This document shows positions 6,585-14,702 of a DNA stretch of 28,569 bases, in pieces. The notes beneath the pieces were generated by a model, which saw nothing but the letters and a program-made list of their open reading frames with translations, made no database searches and was not told where the DNA came from. The position numbers and the translations under genes are program-made. Where the stretch lies: IMG/VR virus record IMGVR_UViG_3300027856_000179, positions 1-28,569 of that record; one strand, 5' to 3'. Positions within the stretch are counted from its first letter, which is position 1; each line of letters opens with the position of its first letter. The stretch is from a virus.

Positions 6585-8960
6585 ATGGCTGGTCAAGATG
6601 CCAAACAAGATAGAAATAGATTTCCAGCATTGGTTGCTCACACAGGAACTGCGGGAACTGCTGAAACAGTAAAAGTAGTAGCTGATTCAGCAGGTGCCGT
6701 AACTGTTTCTGGAGCTAGTGCTGGTACTGTTGTTGAAATAGAAAAAGGTACGATTGGTACTGTAGGTGAGGTAGGACAAATACACAACGCAGGTACGGTA
6801 GCGGGTTTACCTGATCCAGTAGGTTCTGTAATAGTAACTGCGGGAACAGTTGTAACGACAGTAGGAGATTCCGAAGGCGGTACTCTTGATACAATTGGGA
6901 CTTTAGGTTCTGTTGCTAATATTGGTAAGGTCCACAATGCTGGTACTGTAGCAGCGTTACCTGACCCTGTAGGCTCAGTTGTTGTAACGGTTGGTACTGT
7001 TACCACTACCATAGGTGATCTAACAGGAGGTACAGTTGACTTAATCACCGATCTAAATAGTGGATCTGTGGTAGTTACTAGCGGTACTCTTGGATCAGTA
7101 GGAAATATTGCCAAAGTACATAATGCGGGAACAGTAGCAGCTCTCCCCGATCCCGTAGGAAGTGTAGTTGTGACTGTGGGTACAGTTACAACCACCATAG
7201 GCGACTTAGAGGGTGGCACAATCGATTTAATTACAGACTTAAACAGTGGTTCGGTGGTAGTAACAAGTGGCACCATTGGTTCAGTGGGTAATATCGCTAA
7301 AGTGCATAATGCAGGTTCTGTTGCAGAACTCCCAGATTTGCCAGGAGGTACTGTAGATGCTGTTACTAATGTTGCTAACGTAGCTAAAGGAACACTATTA
7401 ACTTTGGGGACGTTAGGTTCTGTTGCAGCCGTTGGAAAAGTACATGACGCTGGTACTATCGCTGAACTTCCAGACCCGTTAGGTTCTGTGGTTGTAACTG
7501 TAGGAACTGTTACAACAACGATTGGAGACTTAGAAGGCGGGACTATAGATCTAATAACTGATCTTAATAGTGGTTCTGTAGTAGTAACAAGTGGTACGTT
7601 AGGCTCCGTTGGTAACGTGGCTAAGATACACAATGCAGGAACTATCGCGGAGTTGCCCGATCCACTAGGATCAGTGGTAGTTACTGTAGGTACGGTTACT
7701 ACCACTATGGGTGATCTAAGCGGTGGTACCATAGATTTAATTACTAGCATAGCTAACCTTGCTAAAGGAACAGTAACAGCGTTAGCTAAAGGAACTATAT
7801 CCGCAGGAACTATAGGTACTGTAGTTGGTTTAGGCACTGCAACTAATTTAGGGAGTGTCACCAATGTAGGGACGATTAAGGGAATAGATAGTATCGTTTT
7901 ACCAGACCCATTAGGGAGTGTTGTAGTTACGGTAGGAACAGTAACAACAACTATGGGCGACCTTAGTGGAGGCACTATAGATCTGATAACTGATTTAAAC
8001 AGTGGTTCTGTTGAAGTAACTACTATTAGTGATGATCTTCCAGGGGGGACTATAGATGCAGTTACTAACGTAGCCAATGTAGCTAAAGGGACGTTACTTA
8101 CGTTAGGAACATTAGGTTCAGTAGCTGCGGTTGGACAAGTACACAACGCTGGTACGATTGCAGAGCTTCCAGATCCTCTTGGTTCGGTAGTAGTAACAGT
8201 GGGAACAGTGACAACGACAATGGGAGATTTGTCAGGCGGTACTATAGATCTTCTAACTAGTGGTTCCCTTTCTAATATAGCGATGCTCCATGCTGGAACT
8301 ATAGATGACGCTGCAATCTCAGCGTTACCCGACCCTCTCGGTTCTGTAGTTGTTACGGTGGGTACAGTAACCACTACAATGGGGGATACTGAAGGCGGAA
8401 CGCTTGATTTATTAACAGGTGTGGGAACTTTAGGTTCCATTTCAAATATTGCTGTTGTCCATAACGCTGGAACCGTTGCTGCATTACCTGATTTACCAGG
8501 AGGTACAGTTGATCTTGTTTCGGGTCTTCCCGATCCCGTTGGTTCTGTAGTTGTAACAGTTGGGACTGTGACTACGATAGCTGATGATCTACCAGGTGGC
8601 ACAGTTGATTTGGTTACTGGACTAGGGACATTAGGCTCAATATCTGATGTAGCAGTAGTTCACAATGCGGGTACTATCGCAGAAGGACCGTTCTATTCTT
8701 ATAAGTATCAGGCAGCAGCTTCTGCTGATGTAGTTGTTAAAGCTGGAGCAGGGAATCTTCATGCGATTGTCGTTGGAAAAGCGGTTGCGTCATCAGTAAT
8801 TGAAGTTTCAGATGATGCCTCAGATGGAGATGGTGATGTTGTTATTTATCTAGAAGGCGATACTCTAGGTCCCGCCCTTTACCCTGTTAATATGGCCTTT
8901 GGAACAGGTATTACCTCTGATATAACAAACCAATCGAATGTAACCTTTATTTATAGTTAA
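6585..8960 (+). CDS. Giant Gly/Thr/Val repeat virion protein (791 aa)
   Basis: Residues 1 to about 60 are a unique N-terminus. Most of residues 62-700 is built from recurring modules: nine copies of DP(V/L)GSVVVTVGTVTT or a close variant, about nine of (K/Q)VHNAGT(V/I)A, and repeated LPGGT(V/I)D and GTLGSV. About ninety residues at the C-terminus (from FYSYKYQAAASADVVVKAG) form a different beta-rich domain resembling phage head or tail decoration domains. The composition predicts a regular beta structure, such as a fibre or beta-helix. Likely a capsid or tail fibre or decoration; its place in the head operon favours the head. The repeats differ strongly at the DNA level although the protein is conserved. 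Confidence 0.75.
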   Translation: MAGQDAKQDRNRFPALVAHTGTAGTAETVKVVADSAGAVTVSGASAGTVVEIEKGTIGTVGEVGQIHNAGTVAGLPDPVGSVIVTAGTVVTTVGDSEGGTLDTIGTLGSVANIGKVHNAGTVAALPDPVGSVVVTVGTVTTTIGDLTGGTVDLITDLNSGSVVVTSGTLGSVGNIAKVHNAGTVAALPDPVGSVVVTVGTVTTTIGDLEGGTIDLITDLNSGSVVVTSGTIGSVGNIAKVHNAGSVAELPDLPGGTVDAVTNVANVAKGTLLTLGTLGSVAAVGKVHDAGTIAELPDPLGSVVVTVGTVTTTIGDLEGGTIDLITDLNSGSVVVTSGTLGSVGNVAKIHNAGTIAELPDPLGSVVVTVGTVTTTMGDLSGGTIDLITSIANLAKGTVTALAKGTISAGTIGTVVGLGTATNLGSVTNVGTIKGIDSIVLPDPLGSVVVTVGTVTTTMGDLSGGTIDLITDLNSGSVEVTTISDDLPGGTIDAVTNVANVAKGTLLTLGTLGSVAAVGQVHNAGTIAELPDPLGSVVVTVGTVTTTMGDLSGGTIDLLTSGSLSNIAMLHAGTIDDAAISALPDPLGSVVVTVGTVTTTMGDTEGGTLDLLTGVGTLGSISNIAVVHNAGTVAALPDLPGGTVDLVSGLPDPVGSVVVTVGTVTTIADDLPGGTVDLVTGLGTLGSISDVAVVHNAGTIAEGPFYSYKYQAAASADVVVKAGAGNLHAIVVGKAVASSVIEVSDDASDGDGDVVIYLEGDTLGPALYPVNMAFGTGITSDITNQSNVTFIYS
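6780..8690 (+). repeat. Protein-level tandem modules with diverged DNA
   Basis: The array inside the 791-aa gene repeats at irregular intervals of roughly 45-75 codons. The hexapeptide GTVTTT occurs seven times (6993, 7179, 7503, 7689, 7935, 8202, 8361), and all seven 18-base coding stretches differ. It is therefore a protein repeat rather than a conventional DNA repeat. Confidence 0.8.
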
Positions 8961-8994
8961 AATACTTATGAAATTGCGTAGTTTGGAGGTTTAA

Positions 8995-9423
8995 ATGTCT
9001 TTTATACCACCACCAGAAGTAATTTGTGTTGGGATAGCGGTTGATACTGTAAATAACAATAACCGTTCTACGTTGGAGTCTTTAATTACTAAACTAAATA
9101 ATATTTTGGACTATCGAAATAATGGTATTTATTTGAAAGGTTCAGCCAAAGATGTCATTGTAAAGACGTATATTGCCTACAATAAAAACACAGTCAAAAC
9201 AATTTCCACAATGCTCCAAGGCACAGATAACGAGCAGCCTTTATCTTTATTTGGTAGTGGAGGGGTGTATTCCTCTAAAGAAGTGCCTGTGAGTTTGCTT
9301 TTAGAACAAATATATGAGTTTGCTGACAATTGCGGTGCTACAAAAGTATTAGTTTTGAGATGGGATAGTAGGCCGTCTACAGCGAAGTTAGCTAATTATA
9401 CAATTTGGGAGGATGTTAAGTAA
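8995..9423 (+). CDS. Hypothetical protein (142 aa)
   Basis: ATG follows TTTGGAGGTTTAA. The product begins MSFIPPPEVICVGIAVDTVN and ends SRPSTAKLANYTIWEDVK. Alternating hydrophobic strands suggest an alpha/beta or beta-rich fold. No catalytic motif is visible and I do not recognise the family. Its stop overlaps the next ATG (TAATG), so it is translated with the lectin-like virion protein. A structural or accessory virion role is inferred from context only. Confidence 0.6.
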   Translation: MSFIPPPEVICVGIAVDTVNNNNRSTLESLITKLNNILDYRNNGIYLKGSAKDVIVKTYIAYNKNTVKTISTMLQGTDNEQPLSLFGSGGVYSSKEVPVSLLLEQIYEFADNCGATKVLVLRWDSRPSTAKLANYTIWEDVK

Positions 9424-11213
9424 TGGCTAGGCGTTGGTCTTGTGGATTTGAACTCCAATCCGTAACAGCGGGTGTAGAATTTGATGCAGTAAATGGATCT
9501 CCGACTATAGAAAATACTATTGTACGAAGTGGGGCTGCTTCACTAAAAGTTGATGTAAGTTCTTCCACAGCTAGTATAGAACATTCTTATCAATCTTCGG
9601 ATAACGATGAGAATTTTGCACGTATTTACGTTCGGTTTGCTTCTTTTCCTTCATCCCTAACTACTATTGCTCGGTTCCTTGATAACGCTGAAGCAAGTGG
9701 TACAGCGATTATGGTTAATTCCAACGGCACGTTGGAGCTTTGGAATGGAACTACCGCACAAATAGGTTCGGATTCTGGTGTCCTTTCTACAAATACTTGG
9801 TATCGAATTGAATGGTCCCATGAAGCTGGTCATGCCAGGGCTGGCTATGCTGTGGGTGGTAACAACTCAACCGACATTTTTGCCGAGTCGGACGTCTCCC
9901 ATGCAGATGGGGATAATATGCGACGGTTAGAGGTAGGTGTTATTGATTCGGCAACTTGTGAGGTGTATTTTGACGATGTTGCGGTAAATGATGCTGTTGC
10001 TAGCGCTACCCAACAAATGTATTTCCCAGGCGAGGGAAAAATTGTTCATATGCACCCAGATTCAGCAGGGACAGAGCAAGATCAAGCATCTGGGACGTGG
10101 GACGACATAGAGGAAGTACCTCCTAGCGATGTTGATTATATTGTACTGGATGATAATAATGATGATGTGTACTTCAATTGTGAGTCGTCTTCTAGTGCTG
10201 GGATAAGTTCTGGCGATCCCATAACTTTAGTTTCTGTTGGTGCAAGGGTACGTGGAGCTACGGATAGCAACTGTTCTTATAGATCCAGGATATATATAGA
10301 TGGAGATGTGGAGGAGGCTACAACCAAAGATATAGGAAGTACAACTTGGTCGACACACGATGATACTGCTCATTCACAACAATACAGTTTAACTACCTAT
10401 AAAAAACCACTTGTTGGGGGTTTGTGGACAACCTCTGATCTAGACTCAATGGAGATTGGTGTAAGAAGTCCTGATGCTGATCCTGATGTTTGGGTTTCTA
10501 ACATTTGGGCCTTGGTTGAGTACAGAACTCAAGGAAGTGGTGATACAACAACATATACCTTTTCAGGTATAACCACTCCTAGCGGTACTCATGTCGCTAG
10601 AGAATTTATGGTGGATGTGAAAGATCCAACTGATCCTCCACCTATGACAGGAGATCCAATTTTAGGAAAAGAATTAACTACACTGACCGACGACGGCGAG
10701 ACTACAGGTACCCCCGCTTTAAGAACGGGCATAAATGATTGGAACGACCCCGAAGATAACGAAGCATCAGATGCACAATATGCACTTATTGACGCAGACG
10801 ATGCAAATGAATGGACCCTGCCAGACTACGGTTTTGGAGATAATACAGTGTTTTGGGCCAGGTTTGCTATAAGTGAAACTCCAGCTGATATAAATCAGAT
10901 CTATATAAAAGTAAGGGGGAAGCAAGCAGCTTCAACTGACTTTGCTTGGTTAGGTATCTGGGATTCGACTAATGGAATGTGGATTGCCACTTTCCGTATT
11001 AGAAGGACAGCAGCACAGAATTACGAAGGTAATTTATTAGAGAACCTTACAAATTTTATTGATGGTAGTGGTTATCTATATATTTGTTTATTTAATGAAG
11101 ATGATAGCGATGCTTTAATTATTAATTATGTTGAGGTAAAGATTATAGCTGAGGCTGGTGAACAACCAACTGCAATAAGGTATGTTTGGCCTGGTGGTTA
11201 CAACAGAAGTTGA
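9423..11213 (+). CDS. Virion protein with concanavalin A-like/LamG-type domain (596 aa)
   Basis: The N-terminal 200 residues follow the laminin-G/concanavalin-like sandwich pattern: GFELQSVTAGVEFDAVNGSP, then FARIYVRFASFP, NTWYRIEWSHEAG and CEVYFDDVAVND. The centre (about 210-380) and the C-terminal part (about 410-596) look like further beta-sandwich domains, separated by linkers rich in Thr, Asp and Pro. Such domains bind glycans or decorate capsids and tail fibres in phages. The TGA stop lies inside the -35 box of the next promoter, so this gene closes its unit. The precise virion position is unknown. Confidence 0.65.
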   Translation: MARRWSCGFELQSVTAGVEFDAVNGSPTIENTIVRSGAASLKVDVSSSTASIEHSYQSSDNDENFARIYVRFASFPSSLTTIARFLDNAEASGTAIMVNSNGTLELWNGTTAQIGSDSGVLSTNTWYRIEWSHEAGHARAGYAVGGNNSTDIFAESDVSHADGDNMRRLEVGVIDSATCEVYFDDVAVNDAVASATQQMYFPGEGKIVHMHPDSAGTEQDQASGTWDDIEEVPPSDVDYIVLDDNNDDVYFNCESSSSAGISSGDPITLVSVGARVRGATDSNCSYRSRIYIDGDVEEATTKDIGSTTWSTHDDTAHSQQYSLTTYKKPLVGGLWTTSDLDSMEIGVRSPDADPDVWVSNIWALVEYRTQGSGDTTTYTFSGITTPSGTHVAREFMVDVKDPTDPPPMTGDPILGKELTTLTDDGETTGTPALRTGINDWNDPEDNEASDAQYALIDADDANEWTLPDYGFGDNTVFWARFAISETPADINQIYIKVRGKQAASTDFAWLGIWDSTNGMWIATFRIRRTAAQNYEGNLLENLTNFIDGSGYLYICLFNEDDSDALIINYVEVKIIAEAGEQPTAIRYVWPGGYNRS

Positions 11214-11239
11214 CAATAATTAAGTTTTAATGATACTAT
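11210..11239 (+). promoter_or_regulatory. Sigma70-type promoter for the scaffold/capsid unit
   Basis: TTGACA at 11210-11215, an 18-base spacer, TACTAT at 11234-11239, with TG two bases before the -10 box. The -35 box overlaps the previous gene's TGA stop, as at 1800. Confidence 0.65.
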
Positions 11240-11246
11240 ATCAATA

Positions 11247-11349
11247 GCAAGCTAATAAGGCTTGCCGTAACTGACGAGATATAGAAGGTCAGCAAGTAGC
11301 TGGCCTATTTTATTTGGCCAACTAACAACAACTTCTATCAATGATAGAA
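11247..11349 (+). promoter_or_regulatory. Structured 5' leader with terminator-like hairpin (leader B)
   Basis: GCAAGC/GCTTGC (11247-11265) forms a first hairpin. GATATAGAAG then leads into a 7-bp hairpin (11287-11293 with 11299-11305, one G-U pair) followed by TATTTTATTT. The 3' arm (TGGCC 11301-11305) can instead pair with GGCCA at 11316-11320. A third perfect hairpin, TTCTATC/GATAGAA, occupies 11333-11349 just before the SD. No ORF is supported between 11214 and 11373. Confidence 0.55.
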
Positions 11350-11373
11350 CATCTTGAAAGGTGGTGAATAAGA

Positions 11374-12105
11374 ATGGCTGAAACAGAGTTCTTCGGTGAC
11401 GAAGATAAAGAAAAAGAAGAACCAAAAACAGACACCGAACAAACGGAAGAGCCAGGTAAGATAAAGGTCGGCGATCAAGAGTTCACGCAAGATGAACTTT
11501 CAAAACTAGTAGGTTTAGGTAAAGTAGCTGTAGAAGCTGAGGAGAAGTATAATCGTCCAATTTCACGATTTTGGCCTGAATATACTAAATCTCAGCAAAA
11601 AGTTACTGAGTTGGAAGAGGAGTTAAGAAAGTCTAAGGCTACTCAGGTAGCTCCTCAGACTCCTGAAACTCAGCTCTCGGAGGAACAAATACAGGCGAAG
11701 GCTATAGAACAAGCTGAGAAACTAGGTCTGGTACATAAAGGTAACGTACAACAGTTTGTATCGGAAGTAGTTGAGGGTTACAGATTATTAGATTCGGTAA
11801 ACGATGTAATAGATGAGGCAAAAGATGCAGGTAAACCTAAAGTTAGTGAACAAGAAATGCTTGACTATATGCGGGAAACTGGTATTAAAAACCCTAAGAT
11901 TGCTTACGAAATTAAATTCAAAGATGCGTTGGTAAAATGGGGTGAAAGACAACTACAGAAAGTAAGACCAGACGCGATAACGACACAAGGAGCATCTACA
12001 GCAGGAGCTAAACAACCACCTCAACCATCCTCGCCAACGAAAGAGGATCTAGCGGAAAGAGTAAGAGAACATTTTAGTAAAGCACGAGGTAGTGAAACAA
12101 CTTGA
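11374..12105 (+). CDS. Probable capsid scaffolding protein
   Basis: The product is 243 aa and highly charged, with an acidic N-terminus (MAETEFFGDEDKEKEE), a helical coiled-coil segment around residues 70-90 (SQQKVTELEEELRKSK), a Gln/Pro linker, more helix, and a Pro/Ser/Lys-rich tail. It lies 17 bases upstream of the major capsid gene. Acidic, helical proteins of this size in this position are typically scaffolds that guide procapsid assembly. The SD is AGGTGGTGA. No protease motif is visible. It is the first gene after leader B, so scaffold and capsid share that promoter. The assignment is by position and composition. Confidence 0.75.
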   Translation: MAETEFFGDEDKEKEEPKTDTEQTEEPGKIKVGDQEFTQDELSKLVGLGKVAVEAEEKYNRPISRFWPEYTKSQQKVTELEEELRKSKATQVAPQTPETQLSEEQIQAKAIEQAEKLGLVHKGNVQQFVSEVVEGYRLLDSVNDVIDEAKDAGKPKVSEQEMLDYMRETGIKNPKIAYEIKFKDALVKWGERQLQKVRPDAITTQGASTAGAKQPPQPSSPTKEDLAERVREHFSKARGSETT

Positions 12106-12122
12106 GAGGAGGTGAATGAAAC

Positions 12123-13385
12123 ATGGCAAACTTAATACTTAGTGGTTTTTCGTCAGCTTTGAAAGAGATATTGCTTCCTTATATAAGGGACAACTTTCCA
12201 AAGAAAACGATTCTTCTTGACCAAATGAAAAGAAATGCTGGAACTGATCTAATTAACGATGAGTTCGTTGCACCTCTTTACACTTCCCGACACGGTGGTG
12301 TGGCCAACCTAGCGGATGATAACAATAACATTATCCAATCTGGTGGTCGAAATACCTCTCGCGGAACTGTTGGTGTCAAGATTGTATCTGGAGCTTTGGA
12401 CATCTCTAAATTAGCTATTGACGCTTCCAAAAACACTCTAGCCGTAGAAAATGCTCTAACAGCTCAAGCTAAGACTTTAGCGGGTGACTTTGCTCGCCAA
12501 GTCAATCGTCAGCTTTACAGCGATGGCGTAGGTGTTGTATCGATGGTTCGAGCTACAGGTGGATCAGTTGGAACTGGAACTATTGCTGTTGAAGCAATTA
12601 GTGCCAGTATCGATGATGGTCGACACACCGATAGTTACGGTACTGTAAACGCAGACATCAGTCCAGTTAAATATCTTGCAGTAGATCAAATTATAGGTGT
12701 AGGTACAGCAGGTGCAGCAGATGGAACTATTACTTCGACTACAGGAACATCAGTTGTTTCTGGAGCACCGACAGCAATTGTTACCGCAGCTAACGACTCT
12801 ATCTATATCCAAGATGGTTCGGGAGAAGGTGCAGGTACTTCTGAAATTCAAGGTATCCGAGCAGCTTTGTCCTCATCCACAGGAACAAGCACTTATGCAG
12901 GTGTTGCAAGAAACGTGACTGGTTGGACACCAAACTTTGGTTCTGTGTCGGAAGCCTTGACGATGTCAAGACTAGAAGACTCATATCTAAGTGCTAAGGA
13001 AACTGCGGAACTTGACGACAAATATATTATCTTGGTCAACAAGACTCTCTATAAAAAATATGGAGACATCTTGACTTCGATGAGAAGAACAGTCAACTCA
13101 GCAGATTTACTTGGTGGCTGGACAGGACTTGAATTTGCCGCAGGTGCAGGAAATGTCGGGGTATTCCTTGACTACGATGTACCAGACGGTGACGCTTTAG
13201 TCATAGATATGGATACTTGGACAATTACACAAGTTTCTGATGTTGACTGGCTAGAAGACCCCAACGGTGGCGGTCTATTGAGAAAACAAAATTCGATACT
13301 ATTCCAAGCTGTAATGGTTTGGTTTACAAACGCTTTTTGTTTGGCTCCAGCAGCTAATGGGCGTGAGACTCAAAAGACAGACTAG
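12123..13385 (+). CDS. Major capsid protein (HK97-fold type)
   Basis: The product is 420 aa, with a strong SD (AGAGGAGGTGA). The N-terminal pattern ILLDQMKRNAGTDLINDEFV, then TSRHGGVANLADD, the strand GTVGVKIVSGALDISKLAID and the long helix AKTLAGDFARQVNRQLYSDG match a common family of short-tailed phage capsid proteins. Residues of about 140-260 are rich in Gly, Ser, Thr and Ala and look like an insertion or surface domain. The C-terminus (VSDVDWLEDPNGGGLLRKQN and after) fits the P-domain end. Its position after a scaffold-like gene supports the call. Confidence 0.9.
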   Translation: MANLILSGFSSALKEILLPYIRDNFPKKTILLDQMKRNAGTDLINDEFVAPLYTSRHGGVANLADDNNNIIQSGGRNTSRGTVGVKIVSGALDISKLAIDASKNTLAVENALTAQAKTLAGDFARQVNRQLYSDGVGVVSMVRATGGSVGTGTIAVEAISASIDDGRHTDSYGTVNADISPVKYLAVDQIIGVGTAGAADGTITSTTGTSVVSGAPTAIVTAANDSIYIQDGSGEGAGTSEIQGIRAALSSSTGTSTYAGVARNVTGWTPNFGSVSEALTMSRLEDSYLSAKETAELDDKYIILVNKTLYKKYGDILTSMRRTVNSADLLGGWTGLEFAAGAGNVGVFLDYDVPDGDALVIDMDTWTITQVSDVDWLEDPNGGGLLRKQNSILFQAVMVWFTNAFCLAPAANGRETQKTD

Positions 13386-13480
13386 AAATGCTTTTGGTTG
13401 CGGTTGTGCATTAGTCTCGAAAACAATCGCAGCATGGAAGGATAGGCAAATGTAGGGTTCGATTCCCTACCCTTTCTTCA
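13385..13480 (+). tRNA. tRNA-Ser(CGA)-like element, degenerate or pseudo-tRNA
   Basis: A perfect T arm lies at 13453-13469 (TAGGG, loop TTCGATT, CCCTA). It is followed by a 7-base candidate acceptor strand, CCCTTTC (13470-13476), which pairs partly with GAAATGC at 13385-13391 (5 of 7). At 13416-13422 is CTCGAAA, the canonical anticodon loop of tRNA-Ser(CGA), flanked by GT and AC, and 30 bases separate it from the T arm, as in type II tRNAs with a long variable arm. Against it: the anticodon stem is poor (3 of 5), the D arm is abnormal, no CCA is encoded, and an alternative 8-bp stem (GCGGTTGT with ACAATCGC) competes. It could be a decayed tRNA or a tRNA mimic. Confidence 0.4.
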
Positions 13481-13482
13481 TT

Positions 13483-13848
13483 ATGCTAAAGAAAAAGAAG
13501 GCGGATAGAATACACCCGATGGATTACAAGTTTGTTCCTGCTGACCCTGACCCAGACTTTGATCCAGCACACAATAGAAGGGTGATTAGAAAATCTATCA
13601 GGGATACCGAAGCTAATATGCGTAGAAAAGGCAGGGAACACAATCAGGCGTATAGAGAACGTGCTGAAGCTACTTCTAGGTACTTAAAGAACTTACAGCA
13701 GGGCAGAGGTGCTAGTAAAATTGACAAATACTTTAGCAGGAAACATTTAGCTTATCTTAAAGGTAAAGAAGTAAAAGAACGTATCTTGGATGAACTAAGA
13801 ATTATTGGAAGTGACGGTAAAGTTATAAGACAAAAAGGACAAGCTTGA
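13483..13848 (+). CDS. Basic hypothetical head-region protein (121 aa)
   Basis: The product is very basic and helical, starting MLKKKKADRIHPMDYKFV with a DPDPDFDPAHNRR segment and a long arginine-rich helical middle (about 50-85). No family is recognised. ATG 13483 has no SD: the upstream bases are CCCTTTCTTCATT, the 3' end of the tRNA-like element. A later ATG (13519) also lacks an SD. Initiation may therefore depend on processing or structure. The stop overlaps the next start. Confidence 0.65.
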   Translation: MLKKKKADRIHPMDYKFVPADPDPDFDPAHNRRVIRKSIRDTEANMRRKGREHNQAYRERAEATSRYLKNLQQGRGASKIDKYFSRKHLAYLKGKEVKERILDELRIIGSDGKVIRQKGQA

Positions 13849-13849
13849 T

Positions 13850-13993
13850 GTGGGTAGAAAGAATAGAAACGCTAAAAGGGTATTTGATACCAACCAAAGT
13901 TTTACCAGAGTGTGTAGGGAAGTTGGTATCTCACCGAAACAGAGAATTATAATGATTAGGTATTTTAAACATATGAAAGGTGGTGGTAAATAA
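13850..13993 (+). CDS. Small basic protein (47 aa), GTG start
   Basis: GTG 13850 follows AAAAAGGAC at about ten bases. The product starts MGRKNRNAKRVFDTNQSF, continues VCREVGISPKQRIIMIRYFK and ends HMKGGGK. The middle has a helix-turn-helix-like look (CREVGISPKQ), so nucleic-acid binding is possible. Its stop overlaps the next ATG (TAATG), which supports this frame over a competing 34-aa ORF from ATG 13848 that ends at TAA 13952. Function unknown. Confidence 0.55.
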   Translation: MGRKNRNAKRVFDTNQSFTRVCREVGISPKQRIIMIRYFKHMKGGGK

Positions 13994-14658
13994 TGTCGGG
14001 TTTTAAACGATCGCAGCCAGGTCTGCGGTTCTCAGGAGAAAAAATTACGCCTGACGAGATTGACAGGTACGAACAGTATTGCATTATAAGTCCAACAGAC
14101 AGTGCTACTTGGGTTGGAACTTGTGCCGTTGCTGGTACTGCAGCAGAAGGTGCGTTGGTTTTAATCAATGCTCAACTGGATTACCCAAGAAATGTTGAGT
14201 GTGTCATGTTAGGAACTGGTGCTGGTATGGATGGCACTATGACTATTGATGGTAAAAACCAATTTGGTGTAGCAATTACTGAAGATCTTGCTATTGCTAA
14301 TGCAGAGAATGGTGGTACTACAGTAGGTACTAAAGTTTTTGCCAATGTTACCACTGGTACTTTTGCATTTGGAACAGCCGTTGGAAATGGTACTGTTTCA
14401 CTTGGCGTAGGAACCACTGGAACTACCTGTATCTTCGGTTTACCAACCAAAATAGCTGGGACTTCTGATCTAAAAGCACTTACTATGGCGTTATCAGATG
14501 TATCTACTACAGTTGGTGGTGGTACTATCGGTGCTTATGCCGATGCAACCAACCACGCTATTAAAGCGGTAGACGATCTCGTAGGTACTACTACTTATGT
14601 AGTTCTATATAAGCCAACTCATGATGCGGATGCCGAAGCCAATATGGCTGGTCTCTAG
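13993..14658 (+). CDS. Probable capsid decoration or minor virion protein (221 aa)
   Basis: The product starts MSGFKRSQPGLRFSGEKITP. The rest is beta-rich and low in charge, with many Gly, Thr, Ala and Val residues (for example VGTKVFANVTTGTFAFGTAV), ending in THDADAEANMAGL. The composition resembles other virion proteins of this phage, including the Gly/Thr repeats of the 791-aa protein, without clear repeats. A good SD (AAAGGTGGTGG) precedes it. It closes the capsid unit, since a promoter begins eight bases after its stop. The role is inferred from context. Confidence 0.6.
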   Translation: MSGFKRSQPGLRFSGEKITPDEIDRYEQYCIISPTDSATWVGTCAVAGTAAEGALVLINAQLDYPRNVECVMLGTGAGMDGTMTIDGKNQFGVAITEDLAIANAENGGTTVGTKVFANVTTGTFAFGTAVGNGTVSLGVGTTGTTCIFGLPTKIAGTSDLKALTMALSDVSTTVGGGTIGAYADATNHAIKAVDDLVGTTTYVVLYKPTHDADAEANMAGL

Positions 14659-14665
14659 CACTTAG

Positions 14666-14694
14666 TTGACAAGAGTGGTAAAAGCGGTTAAACT
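14666..14694 (+). promoter_or_regulatory. Sigma70-type promoter for the methyltransferase/chaperonin operon
   Basis: TTGACA at 14666-14671, a 17-base spacer, TAAACT at 14689-14694. It lies in the non-coding gap between the virion protein and the first FkbM-type gene, with the same architecture as the promoters at 1800 and 27367. Confidence 0.65.
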
Positions 14695-14702
14695 CTTTAA
14701 TT

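Noticed and set aside
6638-8602. A 654-codon open frame on the minus strand, opposite the repeat protein.
   Set aside because: It is explained by composition. In this antisense phase a stop needs a sense codon ending in T or C before a codon starting TA, or one ending in T before a codon starting CA. Tyr, His and Gln codons are rare in the repeats. The frame has no SD or promoter, and its product is a mirrored Val/Thr/Pro repeat.
6780-8690. CRISPR-like or conventional DNA repeat array in the repeat gene.
   Set aside because: Repeat units lack constant DNA sequence, have irregular spacing and lie inside a continuous reading frame.
13721-13750. TTGACA within the 121-aa basic protein gene.
   Set aside because: The sequence 17 bases downstream (CATTTA) is a poor -10 box and no gene starts nearby.
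13848-13952. A 34-codon frame from ATG 13848.
   Set aside because: The competing GTG frame at 13850 fills the gap exactly and ends in a TAATG overlap with the next gene, which is the pattern elsewhere in this genome.
14060-14085. TTGACA with an AT-rich -10-like sequence.
   Set aside because: It is inside a virion gene, the spacing to a good -10 is off, and no leader structure follows, unlike the four intergenic promoters.
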